From a virus: a stretch of 43,273 nt of DNA. Below are positions 8,977-15,754 of the stretch, piece by piece. Position 1 is the first letter of the stretch. Each line of letters starts with the position of its first letter. The stretch is taken from positions 1 through 43,273 of IMG/VR virus record IMGVR_UViG_3300010413_000157; one strand, written 5' to 3'. The notes beneath the pieces are model-generated. The model did no database searches. It was not told the DNA's origin and worked only from the letters and a program-made list of their open reading frames with translations. The position numbers and the translations under genes were made by a program.

Positions 8977-9318
8977 CTACTCGAACAGGTAGCGGCTGTC
9001 GAACTGCATCTGGAACCCGAATGCGTCATAGGATGGCTCATCGGCCCCCGCAAGGCAGGAGTGGTGGTGAGCGCTGGCCATGAGGGCAAAACCCTTGTGG
9101 CGGTACACAGGGAGCTTCACAGCCTGATTCCCGACATAGTCATTCGGGTCTTGGCAGAAGAAAATCCCATTGGCCGTGCTCGCCTTCTCAACACCCCACT
9201 CAAGGATCGGATAACCAAACCATTCATCGGCGCTGGCCTTCTGGACGGTCAGGGTACAGGCCACCGGCATCACGATGATCATAAATGCCAGCAGCAGCAA
9301 CATCTTCTCAAATCTCAT
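8977..9318 (-). CDS. Small secreted or membrane-anchored protein of unknown function
   Basis: The true start is the ATG ending at 9318, preceded on the minus strand by GAGGAG; the frame is open upstream but without coding character. The 113-residue product begins MRFEKM with a hydrophobic core 'LLLLAFMIIVMPVACTL', a signal peptide or anchor, possibly a lipoprotein signal at VACT. The mature part has two further Cys and a His-rich AHHHSC segment. It is the promoter-distal gene of the early operon and overlaps the radical SAM gene by 11 bp. An envelope role such as superinfection exclusion is possible, but nothing in the sequence proves it. Confidence 0.65.
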   Translation of the reverse strand: MRFEKMLLLLAFMIIVMPVACTLTVQKASADEWFGYPILEWGVEKASTANGIFFCQDPNDYVGNQAVKLPVYRHKGFALMASAHHHSCLAGADEPSYDAFGFQMQFDSRYLFE

Positions 9319-9874
9319 GTCTCCACTCCTCATAGTTCGCGTGGAATTCCCCATCCTGAAGCTCCAGCAGGTCTTCACCAATAGGCACCGGACACTCACC
9401 CTCCAATAGCATTGGCCCCATCTCAACCCTAGTCCAACGGTCGGGGATAATCGGGATGACCCTCTCCTTGATACCCGTATCCACGTACAGTCGATAGCTC
9501 TCCTTGCGCCCCCGGATGGCTGTCTGGAAATTGAAGAACCGGCTGATGTCGTTATCATTGGCCGGGGCGTGCAGGCCCAGTGTGATGCCGTCGAACAGGT
9601 CCAGATTCTCAATGAGCCATGGCGAGGCCAAAGAGGTGTTCAGGTAAACCTTCTGCTCGACGCTCTGCATCCTGAGTTGGTGGACCAGCCAGAACAGCTT
9701 CTTGGGATACAGGAGCGGCTCGCCCCCGGTAATGATGACCTTTTCGTACCACGCCAAATCAGCCACCTTGGTGGCCTTCACATCCTTCATGGTGGAGTGA
9801 TGGTGGTTGCAGCAGTCCTTGCATTCCCTGTGACAGTGGTAGGTGATAACCAGTCTTGCCTTCTTGTTCCCCAC
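9308..9874 (-). CDS. Orphan radical SAM enzyme
   Basis: A 188-residue protein starting at GTG (9872-9874), preceded by GAGGAGGAG at good spacing. This start places the cluster motif C14-x3-C18-x2-C21 near the N-terminus, as usual for the family. The SAM-binding 'ITGGEPLLYP' follows at about residue 50. The protein is short for a radical SAM enzyme, so only a partial TIM barrel and no auxiliary cluster domain are expected. An extra Cys22 and CNHHH follow the motif. Its fold class resembles QueE or activase-type enzymes, but no other queuosine or ribonucleotide reductase gene is present. The substrate is unknown. Confidence 0.85.
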   Translation of the reverse strand: MGNKKARLVITYHCHRECKDCCNHHHSTMKDVKATKVADLAWYEKVIITGGEPLLYPKKLFWLVHQLRMQSVEQKVYLNTSLASPWLIENLDLFDGITLGLHAPANDNDISRFFNFQTAIRGRKESYRLYVDTGIKERVIPIIPDRWTRVEMGPMLLEGECPVPIGEDLLELQDGEFHANYEEWRHEI

Positions 9875-9887
9875 GTCATGCTCCTCC

Positions 9888-10178
9888 TCATTTCTGCACT
9901 GTGTCTGTTCTCTTATAGCCCTCGAAAGATGGGAACCGTCCACCCCCAAGAGTCGTCGTAAAACGCTGAAGCTCCTCCTCTGATGACCATACACAATCAA
10001 GTCTCTCCCGATAGATGTAGCATAGTGAGCCCTCATTGAACTCAAGCACCCTCAGCTCGCGTGATTTGACAATAGCCTCCCTGCAGGTCACATCCTGATC
10101 GCGTATAAAGATAACAGCGACTGACGCGAACGTGACTGCAAGGAGCACTAGGTAGGCAAAGGCCAGCTTGGCCAGCAT
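9888..10178 (-). CDS. Small single-pass membrane protein, unknown
   Basis: The start ATG at 10178 overlaps the upstream stop (TGATG). The 96-residue product has one N-terminal transmembrane helix ('AFAYLVLLAVTFASVAVIFI', about residues 6-26). About 70 polar residues follow, with three Cys near 30, 53 and 62 that could form disulfides outside the cytoplasm. It ends 13 bases before the radical SAM start. Family not recognised. Confidence 0.6.
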   Translation of the reverse strand: MLAKLAFAYLVLLAVTFASVAVIFIRDQDVTCREAIVKSRELRVLEFNEGSLCYIYRERLDCVWSSEEELQRFTTTLGGGRFPSFEGYKRTDTVQK

Positions 10179-10498
10179 CACTTCAGTCCGAAGTATTCAG
10201 GATGGTCCAGTGACTGAAGCAACTCCTCTTTGGTGAATTGGTCCGGGTACTCCTTCAGCAACTCATCCGGGATGTCGATACCCACCAGCATGTTGGCCAG
10301 CTTCGCGCTCACCATGGCCTTGGTCATCGCGTAAAAGCTGCGGATAACCAAGGGGTCGCCACCAATGACCTGACGCTGCAGGCACTGAGGTGAACCCGGG
10401 TGACAGTCTGCGAACTGGCACTCGTGACACAGTTTCTCGAACGGGTGGATGCCGTCAACATCCTTACGCCGGATTGTAAGCCCTTTGTGTCCACTCAT
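10178..10498 (-). CDS. Cysteine-cluster protein, possible metal binding
   Basis: The ATG at 10498 has GAGGAGG upstream; upstream in-frame codons belong to the end of the neighbouring gene. The product has 106 residues. Residues about 25-40 contain CHECQFADCHPGSPQC, four Cys and two His in a compact array that suggests a zinc or iron-sulfur site. The C-terminal half is helical. The start lies inside the preceding gene (35-bp overlap) and the end is coupled to the following membrane-protein gene. It sits two genes upstream of the radical SAM enzyme. Family not recognised. Confidence 0.6.
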   Translation of the reverse strand: MSGHKGLTIRRKDVDGIHPFEKLCHECQFADCHPGSPQCLQRQVIGGDPLVIRSFYAMTKAMVSAKLANMLVGIDIPDELLKEYPDQFTKEELLQSLDHPEYFGLK

Positions 10499-10778
10499 GT
10501 TGCACCTCCTCGACCGTCTGGTCGGTCTCTTTGATCTTGCCAAGGTGTTCGGTGACGTGGATAGCGGTCACCACGGCCTCGATAAGCTCAAGGTCATCTG
10601 CATCAATAGGCTCCAACCGCGAGTCGTGCTTGGGGATAGCGGTCAGCTTGGTGCCGTCCATCTTAGCGATGTGCAGCGCATTGCCACAGGCACCAAGCCG
10701 TATACGGAAATGACCGTGGTCGTCGACGCGAACCACATTACGGCTACTGTTTTCACGGTACACAACCTTTGCGGTCAT
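10464..10778 (-). CDS. Hypothetical early protein
   Basis: The ATG at 10778 has a very strong AGGAGGTAAT ribosome site. The 104-residue product has a strand-rich N-terminal half (MTAKVVYRENSSRNVVRVDD) and an acidic helical C-terminus. A short 39-bp gap separates it from the SSB-like gene and contains a perfect TATAAT on the minus strand without a convincing -35 box. No family is recognised. Confidence 0.6.
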   Translation of the reverse strand: MTAKVVYRENSSRNVVRVDDHGHFRIRLGACGNALHIAKMDGTKLTAIPKHDSRLEPIDADDLELIEAVVTAIHVTEHLGKIKETDQTVEEVQHEWTQRAYNPA

Positions 10779-10817
10779 ATTACCTCCTATCTTGGTTGAG
10801 ATTATAGCGTAGTACAG

Positions 10818-11174
10818 TTAGAACGGGATGTCATCATCGAAGTCGTCAAAGTTTCCCTGACCCTGACCTTGTGGCTGCTGCCCACCCTGTTGCTGCTGAT
10901 TATCACGGTACTGACTGCGCGGCTGACCACCACCACGCCCGGTGTTCTGCTGCTGCCGGTCATCATCAAATACGCTGACCATCACCATGTCACCCCGCTT
11001 CCGGGGACTCAGGAGCCGCTGCTTAATGAGTATCCCGGCCAGATTGACGGTAGGGTCCAGCAGGACATACTCGCCATCGCTACTATTCATGATGACGCCA
11101 ATCTTGACGTACTCACCTTTCTTCTCTCCCTGCTTCTCGTACTCTCCCACCTTTGCTACTAATCGTCGTGCCAT
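10818..11174 (-). CDS. SSB-like single-stranded DNA-binding protein
   Basis: The ATG at 11174 overlaps the upstream TGA. The product has 118 residues. Residues 1-75 form a short strand-rich domain ('VKIGVIMNSSDGEYVLLDP'), shorter than the usual OB fold of bacterial SSB. A Gln/Gly-rich flexible linker follows (about 80-105), and the protein ends in DDFDDDIPF, the acidic tip through which bacterial SSB recruits repair and replication proteins. It likely coats phage ssDNA and recruits host partners. It sits in the recombination operon. The SSB assignment rests mainly on the linker and tip. Confidence 0.8.
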   Translation of the reverse strand: MARRLVAKVGEYEKQGEKKGEYVKIGVIMNSSDGEYVLLDPTVNLAGILIKQRLLSPRKRGDMVMVSVFDDDRQQQNTGRGGGQPRSQYRDNQQQQGGQQPQGQGQGNFDDFDDDIPF

Positions 11175-11482
11175 CACAGTTCCTCTCTCAGTTTTAACAG
11201 CTTGGCTGTCATGTCGGTTGCTGACTGCTTGCCACCGTGTTTATCCGGGTGGCACAGCATCAGCAGCTTGGTCACTTCATCCTTGGTGAAATTGGTCTGC
11301 TGTTGTGGCTGCAGCGTCCCGTATCGCAGGAACGCCTCGCCGCCCTTGGCGTTAATACGCCTAACCAGTTCGTCCATCTCATTCCTTAATGTCTGGAGCT
11401 GTCTATTGGTGTACATGAGAGAAGATTCCGCCGCTCTCCGCCTTCTCACCTCGGCCAAGTACTTTGACTCGCGTACAAACAT
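11174..11482 (-). CDS. Phage J-domain-like protein
   Basis: The ATG at 11482 overlaps the upstream stop. The product has 102 residues. The N-terminal half is an Arg/Glu-rich coiled coil. Residues about 66-102 contain 'LLMLCHPDKHGG' with the H78-P-D80 tripeptide followed by a Lys-rich helix, the signature loop and helix III of J-domains that stimulate DnaK ATPase. Helix I is not obvious and the HPD is close to the C-terminus, so this is a minimal or divergent J-domain. It is coupled to the SSB-like gene. A role in remodelling replication or assembly complexes through host DnaK is inferred. Confidence 0.65.
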   Translation of the reverse strand: MFVRESKYLAEVRRRRAAESSLMYTNRQLQTLRNEMDELVRRINAKGGEAFLRYGTLQPQQQTNFTKDEVTKLLMLCHPDKHGGKQSATDMTAKLLKLREEL

Positions 11483-11811
11483 CACACCACCTCCACCTCT
11501 GTGCCATATAGCGCGTGGAACAGCTTGGCCTTCAGCCTGAAGATGGCGAAGGTTGCCCCGCCCTTGTAGCCTTTAACGTCGACTACATGACGCTGCCCCT
11601 TATCATCTAGGTATTCGAAGTCGGGCCAAAAACCACACACCTTCTCCCCATTCACCATGAGGTCATACTTTGGGTGAACACGCAGCTCCTTGATCTCACC
11701 GGCTCGTTCCATGAGCCTGAGCTGCATGTAGTAGTTCGCCTCCTTCAGCGAGTCGAACCGCAGGCCATCCACCTCGGCCTTCTCAGCATTTAGCTTGTTC
11801 CTCCTCCTCAT
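11482..11811 (-). CDS. DUF1064 family nuclease-like protein
   Basis: The product has 109 residues. It shows the DUF1064 pattern: 'EVDGLRFDSLKEANYY', then LMERAGEIKELRVHPKYDL, WPDFEY, VVDVKG and the C-terminal 'FRLKAKLFHALYG'. The E near residue 24, D of PDFEY and DVKG fit a PD-(D/E)XK-type active site, consistent with a small Holliday-junction or structure-specific nuclease. The start overlaps the upstream stop by ATGA. It is part of the recombination block. Confidence 0.8.
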   Translation of the reverse strand: MRRRNKLNAEKAEVDGLRFDSLKEANYYMQLRLMERAGEIKELRVHPKYDLMVNGEKVCGFWPDFEYLDDKGQRHVVDVKGYKGGATFAIFRLKAKLFHALYGTEVEVV

Positions 11812-12197
11812 TGGCGGGTGCGCTCTTGTTCGTTCAGCACCCTCTTGATCTCCTCCGCAAACTGGTCGAAGTCGATGTTCAACGGCAGCAGCTCCCTGAC
11901 CCGTTCACAGAAAAAGGCGCTCGCCACAGAGATACCCAACCCGATACCAGCATCCATGTCAGACATTGCCTCTGGCTTGCCCCTTACCTTGTATACCTCC
12001 AGAGCCTCTTCACGCATGGCCATCATGTTCTCGGCCATCTCAGAAGCCAGAACGCTTACAGCCATGTTGCCAGCGAAGTGAAGCCGGTACAGGATGCGCG
12101 GGAACAACTCATCACCCACCTGTGCGTACAGCTCCTGCATCCCGTGGAGGCTCTCCGGTGGGATGTGTACAACATACTCTTCAGTTTCGTCGCTCAT
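11808..12197 (-). CDS. Hypothetical helical early protein
   Basis: The protein has 129 residues and is mostly helical, Met- and Glu-rich, with an acidic N-terminus (MSDETEEYVV). No recognisable motif. The start overlaps the upstream nuclease-like gene by four bases and the end overlaps DUF1064 by four, so translation is probably coupled through the block. Confidence 0.65.
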   Translation of the reverse strand: MSDETEEYVVHIPPESLHGMQELYAQVGDELFPRILYRLHFAGNMAVSVLASEMAENMMAMREEALEVYKVRGKPEAMSDMDAGIGLGISVASAFFCERVRELLPLNIDFDQFAEEIKRVLNEQERTRQ

Positions 12198-12628
12198 TTT
12201 GTTCTCCAGATGCGTAGTTTTTCGGTAGGGATATGAAGCATTGGCTCCTCATCCTGCGTGTCACCACGGTCATAGCGACCACCGGGTCTGACCTCCTCGA
12301 ATGGATCGCGCCTCAGATTCACCCACGTTGAGCAGTCGGAAAAGTCGACAACCAACACAGGCTCCAGCTTCAGTTTGGTGGCAACGACAACAAGGTCACC
12401 AGCCTTGCGCTTGCCGATGAAGTAGGTCGGGTACTCATCTTTGGGCGTGGTGCGGGACTTGATCTCCACAATGCTCAGCATCCTGCCGTCCTTGTGCATG
12501 ACGATGTAGTCAGCGACTGATAGCACCGGCAGTGACAGGTAGTCGACCCAGAACCGCTTTGAAAAAGCCTTGATTACCTCGCTTTCCCTAGCCCTGTCAT
12601 CCGCGTTCTCATAGATGGCCCTAGACAC
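12194..12628 (-). CDS. PD-(D/E)XK-like nuclease
   Basis: The 144-residue product is taken from a GTG that immediately follows the previous stop (TGAGTG); no clear Shine-Dalgarno is seen, so the start is uncertain. A strand with 'VADYIVM' is followed by 'SIVEIKSRTTPKDEYPTY' and 'KRKAGDLV', the D...ExK arrangement of the PD-(D/E)XK nuclease fold. Together with the annealing protein it may provide the end-processing part of a phage recombination pathway. Alternatives are a restriction-like or resolvase function. Confidence 0.65.
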   Translation of the reverse strand: MSRAIYENADDRARESEVIKAFSKRFWVDYLSLPVLSVADYIVMHKDGRMLSIVEIKSRTTPKDEYPTYFIGKRKAGDLVVVATKLKLEPVLVVDFSDCSTWVNLRRDPFEEVRPGGRYDRGDTQDEEPMLHIPTEKLRIWRTK

Positions 12629-12925
12629 TCAATGGACACTCAATGGCTTCTTGGTTGGATTCCATTCACACAACTCTTCAATCTCCTCCCAAGAGCCATT
12701 CTCCTGCTTCCTGATTGGCTCAAGGTTGCGCCCAAGAATGAGCCATCCTCTGGGCACTCCAAAAGCCGCTGGAGCGTCAGGCCTTCCGTCAATGGATATT
12801 AGGTATTCAGATACGTCTCCGAGGAACTCATACGGCCCCACGCCAATCACGGTGCATTCCTTGCCCGCTACAGTCAGCGCACCAACGATCCGGGCCCGGT
12901 CACCAACCTTGAACATATATGCCAT
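12629..12925 (-). CDS. Hypothetical protein with a KOW/SH3-like N-terminus
   Basis: The protein has 98 residues. The ATG at 12925 is preceded by TTAGGAGGTGATGT, an excellent ribosome site. The N-terminal 'FKVGDRARIVG' followed by an alternating strand pattern resembles small beta-barrel (KOW/SH3-like) domains. The C-terminus is acidic and helical. Function unknown. Confidence 0.6.
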   Translation of the reverse strand: MAYMFKVGDRARIVGALTVAGKECTVIGVGPYEFLGDVSEYLISIDGRPDAPAAFGVPRGWLILGRNLEPIRKQENGSWEEIEELCEWNPTKKPLSVH

Positions 12926-12928
12926 ACA

Positions 12929-13429
12929 TCACCTCCTAACTTGTAGAGTTTTCCCCTTCTTACCAAGATGCGCTCCGGAGACCTTCTTGCCATCACGCAG
13001 GGCCTTCGTGATCTCGTTCTTCTTCGGCTTGATAACGGTGTCCACCTCGACGTACTCATCCGGAAGCTCGGCCTCGTCGTCGATGATTAGCGGGGCCGGG
13101 GTGTCCTTGGTGGAGATGGTGAAGTAGGGGCACTTGATCTGGGTCACCTTGGTGACGAGCATCGCCTCAAGCAGCGCCTTCCTCATGTTCTCTTGCTGGG
13201 TCTGCAGAGCCTTCTTCCTGCCCTGCAACCGCTTAATCATCTCGTCGAGGACAGCCACGTCGAGATCCACCTCCTCCGCTGCCTGAAAGACCGCGATGGC
13301 CTTGGGCTCGAACGACGCACCGGCCACCGCCTCCAGCGTGTCCTTGATGGCGTCCGCAGGCAGGTCGTCCTTCTCCATCATCCTACGGACATCCATCAGC
13401 TCCTTGGTCTCTTTGTACAGCTTACTCAT
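12929..13429 (-). CDS. Siphovirus Gp157-like protein
   Basis: The 166-residue product matches the Gp157 family: an N-terminal helix pair with an early acidic segment, a central coiled coil ('IKRLQGRKKALQTQQENM'), then 'PYFTISTKDTPAPLIIDD' and a C-terminal 'KPKKNEITKALRDGKKVSGA'. Family members sit beside phage single-strand annealing and SSB proteins, as here, where the start overlaps the annealing-protein gene by 8 bp. A recombination-accessory role is likely; the mechanism is not known. Confidence 0.85.
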   Translation of the reverse strand: MSKLYKETKELMDVRRMMEKDDLPADAIKDTLEAVAGASFEPKAIAVFQAAEEVDLDVAVLDEMIKRLQGRKKALQTQQENMRKALLEAMLVTKVTQIKCPYFTISTKDTPAPLIIDDEAELPDEYVEVDTVIKPKKNEITKALRDGKKVSGAHLGKKGKTLQVRR

Positions 13430-14168
13430 TGACCGCCTCCTCCTCCGACTCCACCGGACGCTCCAGCTCGGCCTTGCGCGTATCCTTGGCGCGGGTCAGA
13501 CGCAGCAGGGCATTGTTGTCGTTACGCAGCTTTACCTTGCGCACCGCAGACTTGAACACCTCCTCCAGCATCGTGAGGTTGACCGCCTGCTCGACCATGC
13601 TGACGTTCTTCTCCAGCCACTCACGGTACTCCTTGGCCTTCTTCTCGCGCTCGGCAATCTGGTCCTCGGCGCGGGCGATCTCGGACTCCTCCTTCAGGGA
13701 CTCGAGGTAGTGGATGTCATCGAACTCACCCATGAAGACGTCAGCCGCGAAGCCCAGCATGGACAGGCATTTCTTCAGCGCATCGGTCAGGGACTTCTTG
13801 GAGGCCTCCTGCTCGGTCTGGATGCCGTATTTGTTACGGTAGACGTAGGGAGTGTGCCCAAAGTGGGTCACCTCCCCACGGTCTGGGCCATTCTTGTACC
13901 AGAGCTTCAGCTTCAGGGTATGAACCATGGCGCGAATCTCGTGGCCCTCCTCGGTTACCTCGAGCAGACCACCGGAGTCGAAGCGTTCCTCCTCGATGTC
14001 ATAGCCCCAGCCGATACCGATGGGACCAAACTGCTCGGTGGCCAGCCTGACCAAGTAGGTGGCATTGATGGATGTGCCAGAGAAGCCTCCGGCCCCCGAG
14101 TATTCCTTGGTGTAGCGTGGGTCGGTCTTCTGAACCTCATCCCATAGCGCAAGGTTGTGGTTGCTCAT
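13422..14168 (-). CDS. Rad52-superfamily-like single-strand annealing protein
   Basis: The product has 248 residues. The ATG at 14168 follows GGAGTAATCC. Residues 1-150 form the conserved part: 'ALWDEVQKTDPRYTKEY', 'INATYLVRLATEQFGPIG', strands with 'VTHFGHTPYV' and 'KKSLTDALKKCLSMLGFAADV'. This is the pattern of a widespread phage family in the annealing-protein position, related to Rad52/Sak-type proteins. Residues about 155-220 are a charged coiled coil and the tail is acidic. It would anneal ssDNA during replication-linked recombination with the SSB-like protein and nucleases downstream. The exact subfamily cannot be fixed by eye. Confidence 0.75.
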   Translation of the reverse strand: MSNHNLALWDEVQKTDPRYTKEYSGAGGFSGTSINATYLVRLATEQFGPIGIGWGYDIEEERFDSGGLLEVTEEGHEIRAMVHTLKLKLWYKNGPDRGEVTHFGHTPYVYRNKYGIQTEQEASKKSLTDALKKCLSMLGFAADVFMGEFDDIHYLESLKEESEIARAEDQIAEREKKAKEYREWLEKNVSMVEQAVNLTMLEEVFKSAVRKVKLRNDNNALLRLTRAKDTRKAELERPVESEEEAVNE

Positions 14169-14171
14169 GGA

Positions 14172-14543
14172 TTACTCCTCGTATTGGATGTGAAACCAGA
14201 ATTGCTTGTTATATTCGACGATGGTGTGGATGAGTTCAGAGGCTTCTGGGTACAGTGTATAAAACCGGTTGTCGAAGCCCATTCCATCCCAATCAAGCTT
14301 GGCTTCAAAATACCCACGTTTCGGGTGATTGCTTATCCTGACGAAAATGGTCTTCGCATTCGCCGGGATCGCGAAGTTGTCGTGGAGTTTGTTGCGGCAT
14401 ACCACGGGCTGGTCCTCGTAAGCAGCAGCCTTGGATGCACACTCCGACTTACCGACAAGGTCTCGAGCGCTCCTCAAGCGGAACACTCGAAACCACTTAT
14501 CTGTGTATTCCCAGCACTGCACTTCAATCTCATGTTTATCCAT
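14172..14543 (-). CDS. Hypothetical early protein
   Basis: The ATG at 14543 overlaps the upstream stop (TGATG). The 123-residue product is a strand-rich protein with many aromatics (for example 'CWEYTDKWFRVFRL' and 'NKQFWFHIQY'). No family recognised. It directly precedes the annealing-protein gene. Confidence 0.6.
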   Translation of the reverse strand: MDKHEIEVQCWEYTDKWFRVFRLRSARDLVGKSECASKAAAYEDQPVVCRNKLHDNFAIPANAKTIFVRISNHPKRGYFEAKLDWDGMGFDNRFYTLYPEASELIHTIVEYNKQFWFHIQYEE

Positions 14544-14764
14544 CAGTCTGCCCCCCAGAATTTGAATATCCACCTCACCCTGCCGTCATCCAGCTTGCGC
14601 TTGTAAGCAACATGGCCCTGATAGGGCTCTTGTGGGTAAAGTTCAGCCAGTTGATCGCAACGCTTCATCACGGCGCTCTCAGGGCCTGAGACACTAATCT
14701 CACCACCAGTCCCCACCCTCTTGTGCTCCTCGGTAACCGGGAGCGGTCTGAATGTGTTAGCCAT
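14543..14764 (-). CDS. Small hypothetical early protein
   Basis: The product has 73 residues. It begins MANTFRPLPVTEEHKR and ends 'RVRWIFKFWGAD'. No motif is recognised. Its start overlaps the stop of the first gene of the operon and its stop overlaps the next start, so it belongs to the coupled early cluster. Confidence 0.6.
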   Translation of the reverse strand: MANTFRPLPVTEEHKRVGTGGEISVSGPESAVMKRCDQLAELYPQEPYQGHVAYKRKLDDGRVRWIFKFWGAD

Positions 14765-14961
14765 TACGCACCTTCCTCAGTGGTAAACTCGTACTTGAGG
14801 CCCGCCCCGTTGCTCTTGGGTAGGTCTCGGTTATACCTGTCGCACATGTCGCGTGCCTCGGTGATACTCAGGCCACGCTGGATGACAGTCTTGCGTCCAA
14901 TGTGCGGCACCCACTTCTTCCCCTCCTTTCGCCACCACGTCCTCTTAAAGACCATATACAT
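14764..14961 (-). CDS. Small hypothetical protein, first gene of the early operon
   Basis: I chose the ATG at 14961, preceded by GAGGGGAG; a longer frame would need a non-standard start inside the promoter leader. The 65-residue product ('MYMVFKRTWW...GKKWVPHIGRK', then 'ITEARDMCDRYN') resembles short basic proteins often found at the head of phage early operons. The start lies about 35 bases downstream of the predicted transcription start. Confidence 0.7.
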   Translation of the reverse strand: MYMVFKRTWWRKEGKKWVPHIGRKTVIQRGLSITEARDMCDRYNRDLPKSNGAGLKYEFTTEEGA

Positions 14962-15002
14962 TGCGGTTCTCCCCTCACGCTTCCTGATCAATTAGTGATT
15001 CC

Positions 15003-15030
15003 ATTCTAGTACAATCGTACTAGTTGTCAA
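15003..15030 (-). promoter_or_regulatory. Early leftward promoter with embedded palindromic operator
   Basis: On the minus strand TTGACA (15030-15025) and TAGAAT (15008-15003) are separated by 16 bases, a strong sigma70 promoter for the operon 14961-8977. The spacer holds the palindrome CTAGTAC-AATC-GTACTAG (15006-15023, plus-strand reading), 7-bp arms with a 4-base centre, overlapping the -10 box. A repressor bound there would block polymerase. The neighbouring HTH protein (15160-15405) is the obvious candidate. Confidence 0.8.
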
Positions 15031-15070
15031 CATCCTTTCCGGAGATTCTATTGCCAATTTTATTACAGGC

Positions 15071-15094
15071 AAAAAAAACCCCGCTCTGGCGGGG
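15071..15094 (-). terminator. Rho-independent terminator of the HTH regulator gene
   Basis: CCCCGC-TCTG-GCGGGG-type hairpin (15079-15094), followed on the minus strand by eight T (15078-15071). It lies 66 bases past the regulator stop and isolates it from the early promoter. Confidence 0.9.
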
Positions 15095-15159
15095 ATGGGG
15101 GTGGGGGAGAGGACAGAGCGGGGGAAGGGCGCGGTGCGGACGCCCGGTGCTGCTGGTTA

Positions 15160-15405
15160 TTATACTGGGTAGATTTTAATCTTGCCGGTCTCGATCTTGT
15201 GCAGGGTATCCCAGACACGCTGCACCCTGACAATGCCGGGGTCGGGGGTGTATCCACTGGCTACGTGGGCCAGATAACTATACGAGACATCGGAGAGCCG
15301 GGCAATCTGGGGCCAGATACCCTTGTGCTTCTCCAGTCCTTTGCGAACTGCAGCGAGCACGTTCGGATGGTAGCAAGGTGGTGTCTTAACTGGTTTTTTT
15401 GCCAT
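15160..15405 (-). CDS. Small HTH transcriptional regulator, Cro/CI-like
   Basis: The product has 81 residues with ATG at 15405. The segment 'GLEKHKGIWPQIARLSDVSYSYLAHVASGYTPDP' is split here as 'IWPQIARLSDVSYSYLAHVA' plus SGYTPDPG. It is a helix-turn-helix of the small phage Cro/CI type, with recognition helix around SYSYLAHVA. No dimerisation or autocleavage domain is present. It is transcribed alone and ends at its own terminator. It probably binds the promoter-embedded palindromes described for this window. With no integrase seen, it is more likely an early-to-late switch than a lysogeny repressor. Confidence 0.8.
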   Translation of the reverse strand: MAKKPVKTPPCYHPNVLAAVRKGLEKHKGIWPQIARLSDVSYSYLAHVASGYTPDPGIVRVQRVWDTLHKIETGKIKIYPV

Positions 15406-15526
15406 GGATTACTCTCGGTTAAATTTGAGCGGTCGGCGGCTCACTTTCACGGCGGCTTAACCACATCAGCGCTAAAGGGTCAGCTCCGGTTCCGGCTACT
15501 TGTTGTTGCCGCGTCACGCATAAATC

Positions 15527-15554
15527 ATAATAGCGACATATCAGGAAGATGCAA
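15527..15554 (-). promoter_or_regulatory. Candidate promoter for the HTH regulator
   Basis: Minus-strand TTGCAT (15554-15549), 16-base spacer, TATTAT (15532-15527). The -10 box is good and the -35 box poor. It lies about 120 bases upstream of the regulator start with no other candidate nearby. Confidence 0.35.
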
Positions 15555-15564
15555 CCTTGATGGC

Positions 15565-15604
15565 AAAAGAAAACCCCGGTAGTTGCAAAGCAACGAACCC
15601 GGGG
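15565..15604 (-). terminator. Hairpin terminator reading leftward
   Basis: Outer stem CCCCGG (15574-15579) with CCGGGG (15599-15604), inner stem GTTGC-AAA-GCAAC (15582-15594). On the minus strand it is followed by TTTTCTTTT (15573-15565). It would end a leftward transcript made from the 15605-16000 region, which implies a small gene or RNA there. Confidence 0.65.
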
Positions 15605-15612
15605 CTATTCTC

Positions 15613-15647
15613 ATGCCTTGTGATGACGAGTCACTGGGGAAAGGCAT
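15613..15647. repeat. Inverted repeat next to the iteron array
   Basis: ATGCCTT (15613-15619) and AAGGCAT (15641-15647) are perfect inverted arms around 21 bases that themselves contain TGATGAC and GAGTCA. It could form a cruciform or bind a dimeric protein beside the direct repeats. Confidence 0.55.
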
Positions 15648-15653
15648 AATCCT

Positions 15654-15710
15654 ACAGATGACATCAGATGACATCAGATGACATCAGAGGACATCAGATG
15701 ACATCAGAGG
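15654..15710. repeat. Five 10-bp direct repeats, candidate origin iterons
   Basis: Five contiguous copies of ACATCAGATG or ACATCAGAGG (15661-15710), preceded by a partial copy ACAGATG (15654-15660). The 10-bp period places each copy on the same face of the helix, and GATG-A-CATC across units is a small palindrome. Together with the downstream AT-rich tract (16022-16080) and adjacent replication genes, this is the best origin candidate. Protein-binding regulatory sites are an alternative. Confidence 0.7.
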
Positions 15711-15754
15711 ATATGCCAACCAGTCTACCCGGTTTCCCACCTCTGTCAAGTTCA

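Noticed and set aside
10801-10806. Perfect TATAAT on the minus strand before the gene at 10778
   Set aside because: No -35 box at proper distance and no extended -10; recorded as a weak possibility only.
13296-14147. 283-residue plus-strand frame opposite the annealing-protein gene
   Set aside because: Leu-rich antisense shadow of a well-supported minus-strand gene; no ribosome site or recognisable motif.
15654-15710. Short tandem repeats taken as a CRISPR array
   Set aside because: Units are 10 bp and contiguous with no spacers and no cas genes; origin or regulatory iterons fit better.
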